Shown here in pieces: positions 11,342 to 22,479 of a stretch of 64,000 nt of DNA. The notes under the pieces are model-generated. The model ran no database searches and was not told the DNA's origin. It was given only the letters and a program-made list of their open reading frames with translations. The translations under genes and the position numbers were made by a program. The stretch comes from Melolontha melolontha (Eukaryota; Arthropoda; Insecta; Coleoptera; Scarabaeidae), in the NCBI GenBank assembly GCA_935421215.2, contig OW285235.1:137511832-137575831 (forward strand), in the 5' to 3' direction. The number at the start of each line of letters is the position of its first letter. The stretch's first letter is position 1.

Positions 11342-11640
11342 CAGGGTGTGGCAGAATTGATTTGGCGATTTAAAATTGTAAAATCAGTAATTTATTCTTC
11401 GATTTAAATTATAATGCCTACATAATTAGAAAGTCTATAGAGAAGCATATTATGTAAAAAATAACATCACTAAGATGGGCTCTATCGTTCACCAAACAAA
11501 ATTCCGTACGTCGCATAAGAGAGTCCATAGTCTTCTTTAACATTTGTAATGGAATCTGTCCATTTCAAAGATTAATTCTTTTAAATTGTCTATGCTGTGA
11601 GGTCTATTCTCTTAGACATTTTGTTTTAAGTGCCCGTATA
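11342..11640 (-). pseudogene. Tc1/mariner element 3' end with transposase C-terminus
   Basis: A transposon tip CAGGGTGTGGCAGAATTG starts at 11342, preceded by TA. Reading the minus strand toward it gives SLYGHLKQNV, ENRPHSIDNLKEL, and in a second frame KEDYGLSYATYGILFGER. These resemble the C-terminal tail of DUF4817-type mariner transposases (LWGHLK-x-VYENRPHSIDxLKxRI, then MRRTEFCL). The catalytic domain is missing; the truncated side borders the 11664 (TA)n array. Confidence 0.55.
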
Positions 11641-11662
11641 AGGAGTAGTTGCTATTGTAATG

Positions 11663-12530
<868 letters not shown>

Positions 12531-12534
12531 TCGA

Positions 12535-12870
12535 TGATAAACATCGATGGAAGGAGGCTATCAAAACGAAAAAAGAGAACTGCAAATTTAGGCAAATGTA
12601 TTGAATAATAGGATACAGATTACATCTTCCCATACAAAAAGGATCTCATAAAATCCTATATTGCACATATGCACGTCAGCTTTGGGGATGTGCTGCTAAA
12701 GCCAACATTGAAAAAAATTCAAAGTGTTTTTGTGTATCGTATATGTTCCCTGGTTAATTAGAAACATAAACATTCATAAAGAATTTGGAGTTCTGCTAGT
12801 TACAGATGAAATTAAAAAAATGTACAAAAAACCGGGACTTCCGGGGTATCCAAATATTACGGCGCTATAG
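12535..12870 (+). pseudogene. Jockey-type non-LTR retrotransposon, C-terminal tail
   Basis: Forward-strand frames contain WKEAIKTKK, SHTKRIS, then QLWGCAAKANIEKI and NIHKEFGVLLVTDEIKKM with PGYPNITAL. This pattern (LYGCQLWG-A-SN then a short linker and IHRDLGIP-VxDEIKxLxxKY-RLxxHPN) is typical of the region after the reverse transcriptase of insect Jockey-clade elements. Frameshifts are needed to join the blocks and the fingers/palm are absent, so the copy is 5' truncated, as is usual for non-LTR insertions. Confidence 0.65.
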
Positions 12871-13004
12871 CTGACATGTAAAAGTAACTTGACATGTAGA
12901 CCCGAAGGAAAAAAGAACTTCGAGCTTATTTATGTATGAAGCAAAAACAGCTTTGTGGAGTACATGTGCTGTGTGTAATTCAGTGGGAAGTATTAAGTGA
13001 CTAT

Positions 13005-14230
13005 TAACGCTAAGAAATAAGTAATTAAACTTTTAGTTTCAAAAAATTCTATTCAGGTGGATGAATACTGAATATGTACAATGCAAGTTAGAATATTTAT
13101 GTGAAAATTATTGGGGAATGGTGGTGGAAAAATTTTTATAATCTTAAATTTAGTAGAGGGGAGTTGTTTAAATCTAGTTGGTCATTTAAAGCTAATCCTA
13201 AACTATTGTATCTATTAATTTCTAAGTTTTCTAACAGGTTAAGTTTTTTACTTTTTCCTTGAACGTGTAAAATTTTGAACTCTATATTAAATCTATGATT
13301 AATTTCTAAACAATGATTTGCGAAAGTTGAATCTGTTTTCTTTTCCTTATGGCTTCTCTCGTGTTCTTTCATCCTAATTTTGAATGTCCTCCCCGTTTGT
13401 CCTATGCATACCTTATTGCAATCTTCGCATGTTAACTTATACACACCAGAGTTTGATTCTTTGTCTATTTTATCTTTGTTATTTTTAATAAAGTTCTGTA
13501 TAGTATTGTCTGTTTCAAATGATATATGTTCGTTATTAACTTTTTTAATGAAAGTACCAATTTTTTCTGAAATTTTTCCTAAGTGATTGAATTGTAGGAA
13601 TTAATTATCTTGTGTTTTATTTTTGGGTAAACTAAGGAAAGGGTTTTAGATTTTTGTTGGCTATTCAAGATGTTATTGATAATATTTATAGAGTAACCAT
13701 TGTTTAAAGCTATTGTATATATTCTATTTAGTTCAAGGTCGAAATTACTATTACTTATAGGTACATGAATTAATCTATATACCATTGATTGGTATGCTGA
13801 CAATTTGTGTGTTATAGGATGAAAAGAATTAGCGTGTATTGTGGTATCTGTATGTGTTGGTTTATGGTATATAGCGAACTCGTGTTTATTAGTTTTGTGT
13901 GATATGATTAAGTCTAGAAAATTAATGCTTTTGTTTATTTCTGTTTCTATAATAAAATTTATTTTGGGGTGAATAGTGTTGATATAATTATGTAAAGTTT
14001 TTAATTGTCTATCTGAACCGTTAAAGCAAATTAATGTGTCATCAACATACCTAAACCAATATAAACAATTACCAAACAGGGGATGTGTACTAATGAAGCC
14101 ATTGTATGGCGAAACAATATTGTAGTGATATTTATAATAAATAGAATTTTTTGAAACTAAAAGTTTAATTACTTATTTCTTAGCGTTATAATGCAGTTTC
14201 AACAAGTATCTCCTTCGTCAATTAACTATT
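13005..14230 (-). mobile_element. Penelope-like element, truncated, with inverted ends
   Basis: A 49-bp block (13005-13053, starting TAACGCTAAGAAATAAG) is repeated in inverted form at 14140-14188. Between them the minus strand encodes the end of a PLE protein. Beyond the inner repeat, 14190-14225 carries on the minus strand TTGACGAAGG, then TTGTTGAAACTGC, a hammerhead-like terminal motif. A related terminal repeat lies at 35764-35935. The 5' half of the reverse transcriptase is missing. Confidence 0.75.
13136..14110 (-). pseudogene. PLE protein: RT C-terminus plus GIY-YIG nuclease
   Basis: Penelope-type polyprotein fragment. The frame opens near 14110 and reads CLYWFRYVDDTLICF, the palm motif C with both catalytic Asp residues intact (YVDD at about 14039-14050). 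Next come the RT thumb stretch INTIHPKINFIIETEI, SINFLDLIISH and the linker STRP-like segment ending KIKHKIINSYNSIT. A one-base shift near 13580 then leads into KISEKIGTF, and the GIY-YIG domain VYKLTCEDCNKVCIGQTGR (13444-13390; YIG mutated to CIG), HxxSHKEKKTDSTFANH and a Leu-rich tail ending NNSPLLNLRL. Stop codons are few. The N-terminal two thirds of the RT are absent. Confidence 0.85.
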
Positions 14231-16320
14231 TAAGTGACTATTATTTCAGTTTATTTTTATTTATTATTTAGATGTATATCCCTGGTTAGCCGACTACGAC
14301 TAGTTGCCATATTCATTTAATTTAAAGGAATGTTTCAATATTGTCTCTTAGTGGGGGTATTTGTTGTGGAGATGGTTTTAGTTTTGGTGCTGCGTGCCAC
14401 AGAAATTTCTTTTGCAGATGGCGACCCTTCGAGATACGCTTGAACGTTCTGGTTCCTAATTTTATATAACAATTTCTTTTTTTTTTAATTCGGAAGCGGC
14501 TATTTCCTTCCTTTCCATTTACTTATTTATGTTCCGTATTATCGTAATCTTTTTCTTACTATTATAGGATTTTCATCTCTGAGTTTGTTACTGTTAGAGG
14601 TAGGCATTGCAGTTTTGAAATTAACAAATTTAGTTTTTGTTCAATATCAAGCGATGCTAAATGGAACCTTCGACAATGATTTTTAGGTGCCGTTTCTATG
14701 CTATTATTTTTTTTGCATAAAAACAAAGCAGTCCCTTTTAGGCAAAAAAAATTATGTATGATCGAATGTGAGATCAAAACTAAATTGAATTTGAAGGTAT
14801 CTTGCATTGATTCCTTTTCTGATGAAGAATTCAATAGCATTAAATATTTTTGCAAAGTCTGAAGGTCAATCTGTTGATTTTCCAGTTTCCACAGTGTTGA
14901 AAAGAATGCTTATAATCGTGGCCATTAATTCTCTATTTACCATTGCTCGTGTTTAACATTATAATCCCCTTTACTTATGAATTTATTTCCAAGAGTTTTT
15001 AAGTAGTTCTCCAAGTCTTTTCTTATATTGTATTTATTTTATATAATCTTTCAGTATATACCGTCCTAATTATTTTTGTCGGGCCTGTAGGCGTTGCTGT
15101 CTTGATTGTTTATAAATATATTTTATATTTCGGTATTTTTCTAAAATTAAAATTTTGTTTTGACAACTAAGACTACATCAATGCATTTACTACTCAAAAG
15201 TTTTAATTTGACAAGCATGAAGGCTCATTCTGTGGGCATTTCATTCAGCGATTTTGTGTGGTCATTTTGATAATCGCTTTAGAAAGATTATAATAAGTTT
15301 TATAATAGGGCCCATTTATATTATAAGACCATGAATCACATCTTTTAATTCTGTTATGTCATTTGATTGTTTAATGTTAATCGTTGGATTGAATTGTTTG
15401 ATATCAATAGCTCTTTGATGCTACTACTTATGTGGATGAGTAACCGGTGTCGACCTACTATTATGTTTTGAAATTTAAGTTTATTATATTTCCTGTTTTC
15501 ATCTTGGTTATAATTCTTTAAAAGTATCTAATTTTTTTATGAATTTAATATCGTTTGCCATATGATTTTCTAAGCAATTTACACATTTTACCCTATCGTC
15601 ATTTGTATTTCTTGGAAATTGGGAAGTATGGAGTCGTGTGCATTTTACACATTTGAAACTTGCCGGCAATAAAACTAGAGAATATATGAGTAAATACAGT
15701 AAATTAATTTCATTTGATGACGGCTCGTTTTGTCAGAATGTAGGTCGGCCAGATGTAAACGAGCTTCTATTCGCAGGAATAATACTGAGTGCTATTAATT
15801 TCATTGTGAATATTTTGTATTAATATTTTAACCCCTTAATCAATTAAATCGTTTTGAATTGTTTTAGATAGCCTGGTCAAACAAATGTTTGAGAAGAGTT
15901 TTTTGTAGCTTATATCTAATATCACAGCAAAATTCTTTAAAATTACATTCACTATCGAATTAATATTTTCATTGTCACCGCGGAAGGATAATTCTTGTGT
16001 TGAGAAAAATAGTCATGTTTATTAGATGTTTAACCGTTTTTAATTATAATAGACTTTATTATATTCGTTTGTATATTCTAGACTAGCGCTGCCTAATCGA
16101 TTTCGAATGGCCTGAATTTACTGAACATATTAGATTTTAACGCAAAATACGTGTGTCTTTTGGTACTTTCAGTTTAAATAACGCGGAAGAAAATTTAACT
16201 GTAATCAGAATAATTATGCTAAACCAAAACCAACCGCAATTTATTTAGAAATTCACTTTTACTTAACCAAAAATATTTCTGGGAAAATACGCGATTATGA
16301 CCAGCTTTGACTTCAATCAG
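14231..16320. other. AT-rich sequence without recognised gene
   Basis: About 2 kb. Short frames at 14562-14855 (minus) and 15638-15823 (plus) have no recognised domain. A minus-strand trace near 15560-15490 weakly recalls the tail of a GIY-YIG protein but was not called. Confidence 0.4.
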
Positions 16321-16322
16321 AT

Positions 16323-16326
<4 letters not shown>

Positions 16327-16366
<40 letters not shown>
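16327..16366. repeat. (TA)n microsatellite
   Basis: TA array that supplies the left TA target duplication of the next element. Confidence 0.95.
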
Positions 16367-16369
<3 letters not shown>

Positions 16370-18659
16370 GCTGATTCATTTTCGGCCCTCACCATGGGGA
16401 TCTCTCTTATTATTGGAGATAGAGTATAGGTTTAAATTTGGCAAAGTTGTTAAATTTTGTGTTTGTTATAAATCCGTAAAGAAAATAGACCTGTGACAAA
16501 TGACCTTTGTTATTAAAAAAAAAAAACGCGAAAACCCCATTTTCTTCTTTTACCTGTAGCACCGACATTTGGCCTTGTAGAGAAAAAATAAAAACACATC
16601 CTTGTGGTCATTTCTAAACCTCTATCCAGTGGTGTACTCTAAATTTTTATACGACGTTTCGTTTCTTTCTGGCCATCATCAACTATATAATTTCTTATAG
16701 GCGCCATATTGGATTTAGACATCTTCAGAAAGAGTTTTTTTTCTGATTTCAGCCATGTACCACATGCTGACTATAGTTTTTGACATTAGGTTTTATTTGA
16801 AAGAATAAATTATAAGATTAAATAAGGTAGTCTTTGGAATTTCAATCTGTCAAACATTTCATTTATTGTTCATTAATAATACAAAAATGTCTTACACTAA
16901 CGAAGAGAAACGAGATATGACAAGTATTTTTTATTCTTCGAAACGAAATTCAACAGTAGCGAGTACAAGATAACAAAAACATTAATAAAAATACATAGAA
17001 AAGTAAACAATAAACAATTACAGTAAATGTTCAATTATCTGGCCATCTTCGGTAATGAACAATTGGGCACGCCTTCTGGCATTTTGTACAGCCCTTTGTA
17101 TAGTTCTTCTAGGAACTGCATCGAAGGCATTCTGAAGTCTGTTTCGTAATTCTTCAATGTTTTGTGGCGCATCTACTTTATAAATATTATTTTTAACATA
17201 TTCCCATAAAAAAAAATCTAGCGGACTTAAATCAGGTTATCTCGCAGGCCATTCAACAACTCCCCTATTTCCAATCCAACGGTTTGCAAACTCTTGATTT
17301 AAGAAATTTCTAACAGCTGCATTGTGTGCTGGTGCGCCATCTTGTTGCCACCATAAATATTGTAATTGATTTAATGGGATATTGTCGTCAAGATAGTCAG
17401 ATACGTATGTACGTAAAATGTTTAAATATCTTTCTCCATTTAAATGTTCTTGATACATAACTGGTCCTAAGAGACGTTTTGCCAAAATACCCATCCAAAC
17501 GTTTATTCCAAAACGATGTTGTGGTCTTCTAGCCCTGTTTTGTCGGAGATTTTGTACTGCCCAATAGTGCTCCGTATTTCTGTTGAACATTCCAGAATTT
17601 GTAAATTTTGTTTCATCTGACCAGATGATTTTGCTTAAAAAATTTTCGTCATTTTCTATCCTTCCCATTAACCAATTACAATATTCCAGCCTTCTCAAAT
17701 TATCTCCAGGCAGTAAAGAGTGACTAACATGGATCCTGTATGGTTTAAACCTACTTTAATGTAAAGTTCTCCAAACTCTGGACTGGCACAAATTTAATTC
17801 TGACGCTACTTCGCGTGTAGAAATTGATGGATTATTATTTATCTATAAAAATACAAGATTAACATGAAATTTGAAAACACGCTTTTAATTTACCATTTGT
17901 AAAATATCTTGTCGATTTTCATTTAAATTCCTGTTGTCTTGACCATTACGCGGCTTAGTAAACGATCCATTCTCGACCAAATTTCTGTAGAGATCTAGAA
18001 AAATGGTACGATGAAGCTGTTGTCGTTCTGGTTATAATTGTAGATATCTTGTACTCGCTACTGTTGAATTTCGGTTCAAAGAATAAAAAATACTTATCAT
18101 ATCTCGTTTCTCTTCGTTAGTGTTTGTATTATTTTGTATTTGCATTTTTGTATTATTAATGAACAATGAATGAAATGTTTGACAGATTGAAATTCCATGG
18201 CTACCTCATTTAATCTTATAATTTATACTCTCAAATAAAACCTAATGTCAAAAACTTTAGTCAGCATGTGGCACATGGTTGAAATCAGAAAAAAACTCTT
18301 TCTGAAGATGTCTAAATCCAATATGGTGCCTATAAGAAATTAGATAGTTGATGATGGCCAGAAAGAAACGAAACGTCGTATGAAAATTTAAAGTACACCA
18401 CTGGATAGAGGTTTAGAAATGGCCACAAGGACGTGTTTTTATTTTTTCTCTTCAAGGCCAAATGTCGGTGCTACAGGTAAAAGAAGAAAATGTTGTTTTC
18501 GCATTTTTTTTTTAAATAACGAAAGTCATTTGTCACAGGTCTATTTTCTTTACGGATTTATAACAAACACAAAATTTAACAACTTTGCCAAATTTAAACC
18601 TATACTCTATCTCCAATAATAAGCGAGATCCCCATGGTGAGGGCCGAAAATGAATCAGC

Positions 18660-18662
<3 letters not shown>
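16367..18662 (-). mobile_element. Tc1/mariner element with about 610-bp TIRs
   Basis: A 2296-bp element between TA dinucleotides at 16365-16366 and 18663-18664. Tips begin CACGCTGATTCATTTTCGG at the left and CAGGCTGATTCATTTTCGG at the right (complement). The inverted repeats extend 16367-16972 and 18045-18662 with scattered substitutions and indels, so they cover about half of the element and reach into the transposase coding region. Each arm also contains GATGATGGCCAG then ACGAAACGTCG, a PLE-like terminal motif. Confidence 0.88.
17018..18145 (-). pseudogene. Mariner-type (DD40D spacing) transposase, three stops, probable intron
   Basis: Transposase read from an ATG at 18145. N-terminus MQIQNNTNTNEEKRDMIS then TIFLDLYRNLVENGSF, a helix-turn-helix. 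A likely 51-base intron (17893-17843, GTAAAT to TTTTATAG on the minus strand) joins NRQDILQM to NNNPSISTREVASEL. Core: first Asp in WSDETKF, second in WWQQDGAPAHNA, third in PDLSPLDFFLW; the second and third are 40 residues apart. The C-terminus ends EDGQIIEHLL at 17018. Three in-frame stops: near 18040, near 17760, and a TAA replacing the Ser of ARSPDL at about 17242. The longest open part is 17237-17698. The remainder is well preserved. Confidence 0.85.

Positions 18663-18721
<59 letters not shown>
18663..18721. repeat. (TA)n microsatellite
   Basis: TA array directly continuing the right target duplication of the mariner element. Confidence 0.96.
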
Positions 18722-18723
<2 letters not shown>

Positions 18724-18724
18724 T

Positions 18725-19097
18725 TATGTGTTTGAGATCAAATTGCAATGTGCCTTAGTTCTTTTGTGGGTTTACTTACTTTTTTGTTATTAAACTTTTT
18801 ATACTTTTATATACTTTTATATTTTCTATTATGAAACGGAGAAAATATACAATAGAAGGGAGGCAATAATTTCTGTATTGGCAGAAGCTGGACTACATAG
18901 CCTAGCGAATGGAAGGTGTTTGTTATCAAATTACAAAAGCCCATTCGTCAAATTTAACATGTTTAGTGCCGTTATTTGCTAAATTTTAACACTGAATTAC
19001 ACTCCTGATGAAGTAACCAATGCGTTATGAAATATAGAGTGGAGTAAAGGAGTTTTATTTTTACTTGACAGAGCGCTCACCCGTTAATGAAATTTTT
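18725..19097 (+). other. Probable PLE terminal region with hammerhead-like motif
   Basis: Non-coding stretch. At 19005-19032 it contains CTGATGA, a potential stem II (GTAAC and GTTAT) and GAAAT, the order of a hammerhead core and the closest match to the consensus in the window. A short segment beyond leads into a (TA)n tract. The parent element is not otherwise visible. Confidence 0.4.
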
Positions 19098-19098
19098 A

Positions 19099-19128
<30 letters not shown>
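19098..19128. repeat. (TA)n microsatellite
   Basis: Short TA array next to the PLE terminal repeat that follows. Confidence 0.95.
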
Positions 19129-19133
<5 letters not shown>

Positions 19134-19640
19134 ATAATTATTTCGTGACCTTTGTATGTTATGGTAAATTCAATTTGTTGGCGATTTAAGGTCTGGTTTT
19201 ACTTCAAAAGATATATATTTAAAACAACCCTACATGTTTCGGCAAATGATGCCTTTTTCAAGGAATATAAAATATAAATGACAGTATATTAATGTCATAC
19301 ATTTTCAGTTGCTATGGATAAAATTAATAAAAGATACATTCCAATTGAATAATACTAAATCATGCCTTAGTATTCTAAAATAGATAGACAACAAAAGCAG
19401 GGAAACGCAAGACATGAGTTATTATTATGTATGCGCCCGTGGAACGTCTTAAGATGTAAATTCGCCCTGAACGAGAAGGAAAACCACGAAAACCTACTCG
19501 GTCAGCCAGACAGGAATCAAAACACGGAACTGTCAGCATGATAAGCAAATGTATAGATATTTAAATAACTTAAGATATATAATTATATAACAGCAAGATA
19601 TATTATGATGGTAAATTGCAGTGTGTCTATTATATATATA
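19129..19640 (-). mobile_element. PLE family alpha terminal region, minus orientation
   Basis: A 510-bp non-coding copy of the family-alpha 3' region. It corresponds block by block to the complement of 63390-63865: the terminal repeat with AGGTCTGGTTTTAC and CATGTTTCGGCAAATGATG, then GAAACGCAAGACATGAG, GTATGCGCCCGTGGAACG and GAAGGAAAACCACGAAAACC. No coding part remains on its 5' side, so the copy is a 5'-truncated tail. Confidence 0.75.
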
Positions 19641-19859
19641 ATATTTTCGTGACCTTGGTATGATATGGTAAACTTAATAAGTCGGCGATTAAAGGTCTGG
19701 TTTATTTCTTCAAAGTATATATATTTAAAACAACCCTACATGTTTCGGCAATAATGCCTTTGTCAAGGATATAAAAAATATAAATGACAGAATATAAATG
19801 TCAAATAATTGAGTTGCTATAGTCCTGGGCGGCAACTTGGCTAGGCTGCCGTTAACAGC

Positions 19860-19901
19860 GCACACACGTTCGACGTGTGTGCATTGCCCCCGCTTTTGCG
19901 G
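19860..19901. repeat. Two adjacent perfect hairpins
   Basis: GCACACACGT, loop TCG, ACGTGTGTGC gives a 10-bp perfect stem (19860-19882). Eight bases on, CCGC, TTTT, GCGG gives a 4-bp stem (19890-19901). They lie at the left edge of the GC-rich island. Confidence 0.8.
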
Positions 19902-20232
19902 AAATCGTTAAGATGGCACAAAGTGTGACCGTCGTCGACTGAGGTAGCCACTAAGAGTGTTCCCTCGGTTGGCGATGAGCAACCCCGTGCAGGGTGCGCT
20001 TCGCTGGACTGCGCCTTGCCTCGTTGGGGCGGGGATCGGGCCTTCGAAGTACTGCACGGAAAAGTAATGAAGTTGTCGGGAAAGGGTTGGCGGCCCTACG
20101 CAACGGCTGGTTATCCGATCTCTCTAAATTTACGCGACCGGTCACTAAACACACGCAAGAGCGCACCAACATACAAAACCCTACACTTACGCGCTCCTAC
20201 AAATACAACGCTACACAAATACAAAACCACAC

Positions 20233-20330
20233 ACCCAGAGAGAGACGCAAGCTGCCAGCAGCAATCAGCACACAAATTCATACCCAGAAAGAGACACAAG
20301 CTGCTAGCAGCGAACAACACATATGTGCAC
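20233..20330. repeat. 49-bp tandem duplication
   Basis: Two units, each starting ACCCAGA then GAGAGACGCAAGCTGC (or GAGACACAAGCTGC) and AGCAGC, at 20233 and 20282. They differ by several substitutions. Confidence 0.7.
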
Positions 20331-20560
20331 ACCTTGATATCTATTTTTTGGAATTCTAAGGCATGTTTTATTATTATTATTGGAATGTATCTTTGAATAA
20401 TTTAAACCATAGCAACTCAATTATTTGACATTTATATTCTGTCATTTATATTTTTTATATCCTTGACAAAGGCATCATTGCCGAAACATGTGGGGTTGTT
20501 TTAAATATATATACTTTGAAGTAATAAACCAGACCTTTAATCGCCGACTTATTAAGTTTA

Positions 20561-20562
<2 letters not shown>

Positions 20563-20606
<44 letters not shown>
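20563..20606. repeat. (TA)n microsatellite
   Basis: TA array abutting the right PLE end of the composite. Confidence 0.95.
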
Positions 20607-20610
<4 letters not shown>

Positions 20611-22475
20611 AACACATAATATATTTTTTAACATTTAAAATTCTCTGTATTTTTAATATTTTGAAGAAATCACAACTACTTTTACATACGTAGGAGTAGA
20701 ATGGAACAACCTAATTACTATATTCCTTTTTAGCTCTTGAAGAAAAAAGTCCTTGATTTAAATATATTATGGTGTTTATAAAATGCATGCGTACGGTTCT
20801 AGACACTTTTCCCACCTGGAATATTTTGGCTACTTGATTCAAGTTATTTGCCATTAAATGTATATGAACATTTCTCTTAAAAATACCTGTTTTGCTAATT
20901 TATGACTTGGTTTTCTATCTCTGCTGCTTTATTATCTCTCGTTTATATTATATGTTTAAATTTCTATTTAAACATTTATTTTACATCACTAAAAGCCCTC
21001 ATGATGTTTGTGTTCTCACTTCCAAGGCACTCCTTGTAATTATGGAAAGATATGGGGTAAACGACTAACTAACAAAAAATAATAAGTAAATTAAGTATTT
21101 TCAAGATTTATTTTTTTAACTCCCTCAACACACATTTTTATTCCTCTTGTTTAATAATTTATGAAAACAAAATAAATATTATGTATCAGCAACTTCTTTT
21201 CGAATGCTAGTCTAAAAAATTTTAACGCCACGAAAGTATACCATTTTAAACGTATCCAGCCGGCTAAAGACGATGATGGATTAAAAAACACGATGAAAAG
21301 ACGGTAGTTTAAGTAAACGCGATAGCAAGTAATTATCAAAATCTTTTAACGCGAGGCGACATTTTGACACATGCACGTGGGAACAAACAAGCTCTTAATC
21401 GCAGTGGGCTGGTTATATCAACCGTTGACTACTAGATCAACTTTTAATATAATACAAATGTGGGATTTTACACGTTTACACTTCCTCACTTTACTTCGAC
21501 GTTGTTTTCTTTTTAAGAGTCTCTTTAATGAGGAACTTAAAAATAATTAAAGAAATTTTCCCGTAGGCGCATTACAAATTTAAATAAAAATGTTTGAAGA
21601 TATGATTATTATCAAAAGAGAAATTTACCTAATCACATGTATAATTTACGATTAGTCGTTGAATATACATCTTTCGTAAATGAATTTGTATATTGACCGA
21701 AAAATTAAATTACATAGATGGATTCGTGAATTCGTTGATCGGAAATATCCATACACTTAAAGAAATATAAACGTCGATATTATTTATTTATGTAAACTAT
21801 ATTTGATGCAAATTATTATTGTTTAAATTTGTTATTTTCTCCTACGTTTTAAAGTGGTCTATTTGTTTATTAAGGTTCTACCAAGTTTGTATGGTAACTT
21901 AAAATGAAAATGTTTTTAAGTACGGTTATAGTTCCTTCATTTTCTAATTGACCTTTAAGGTCATTATGAAATATTTACGAGAAACAAAATAAGCATGAAA
22001 AAGAGTTTTCGTTAGTGAATAGTGATTTACTAGAATATAAATGCGAAACTATTTAACTTCATGATTAATCAAAATTGCAAATTTTATTTACTATGTATTT
22101 GTGTTGTTTTTTTAAATCGGAATATTCTGAAGAAGTATCAGAAGGTGTGATTATAACGTTTACAACAGTAGATAATAACGAATACTTTTCCAATATTTCC
22201 AACGACTACACACGCCATCTGTCATACACAGAGTGTAACGTTAATCTAAATACTAAAATATTTTGAAATTTTGTAAATATAAGGAGAAGATTGTAAGGTT
22301 TATCTGAAAGGATGTTTTATGGAAACGAATTATCTCACGCGTTTTCAACATATTTCCAATCTATCTACTGCTGTTACTGACATTAGCTTCCAGAATTATA
22401 CTATACCATATTAAGAGAATTCTAATATTATATTTAGTATTAACGTAGATTTTGACATATTTTTGATAGGCCATA
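20607..22475. other. AT-rich sequence without recognised gene
   Basis: About 1.9 kb. Short frames (21151-21339 minus, 22075-22266 plus) show no recognised domain. Confidence 0.4.
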
Positions 22476-22479
22476 TTCC

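Larger units (their letters stand above)
19818..20405. other. GC-rich island of unknown origin
   Basis: Base composition changes sharply at about 19820 and returns to AT-rich by 20330. Frames of 60-126 codons are open on both strands (for example 19994-20359 and 20016-20396 forward, 19951-20172 reverse), as expected by chance in GC-rich DNA, and none has a recognised domain. It contains two tight hairpins (19860-19901) and a 49-bp tandem duplication (20233-20330). The right end rejoins family-alpha sequence (GGCATGTTTTATTATTATT) before the terminal repeat. Confidence 0.6.
19645..20562. mobile_element. Composite: inverted PLE ends around a GC-rich insert
   Basis: Two family-alpha terminal repeats face outward at 19645-19815 (minus) and 20415-20562 (plus). 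They share CGGCGATTAAAGGTCTGG, AACAACCCTACATGTTTCGG, TTTGTCAAGGATATAAAAA and TGACAGAATATAAATGTCAAAT, and are almost the same sequence. Outside both is a sequence such as AAGTTTACCATATCATACC and a (TA) run. Inside lies about 580 bp of clearly GC-richer DNA that matches nothing else in the window. The structure looks like a non-autonomous PLE or an insertion of foreign DNA into a palindromic PLE dimer. Confidence 0.7.

Noticed and set aside
15490..15600. Minus-strand trace resembling the tail of a GIY-YIG protein
   Set aside because: Too short and decayed, with no nuclease core motif nearby.
20233..20330. Possible CRISPR-like repeat array
   Set aside because: Only two 49-bp tandem units without spacers, in a eukaryotic context; no array in the window has regular repeats and unique spacers.
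19951..20396. Several overlapping frames of 66-126 codons in the GC-rich island
   Set aside because: Open on both strands in overlapping registers, as GC-rich DNA gives by chance. None has a recognised domain, so none was called.
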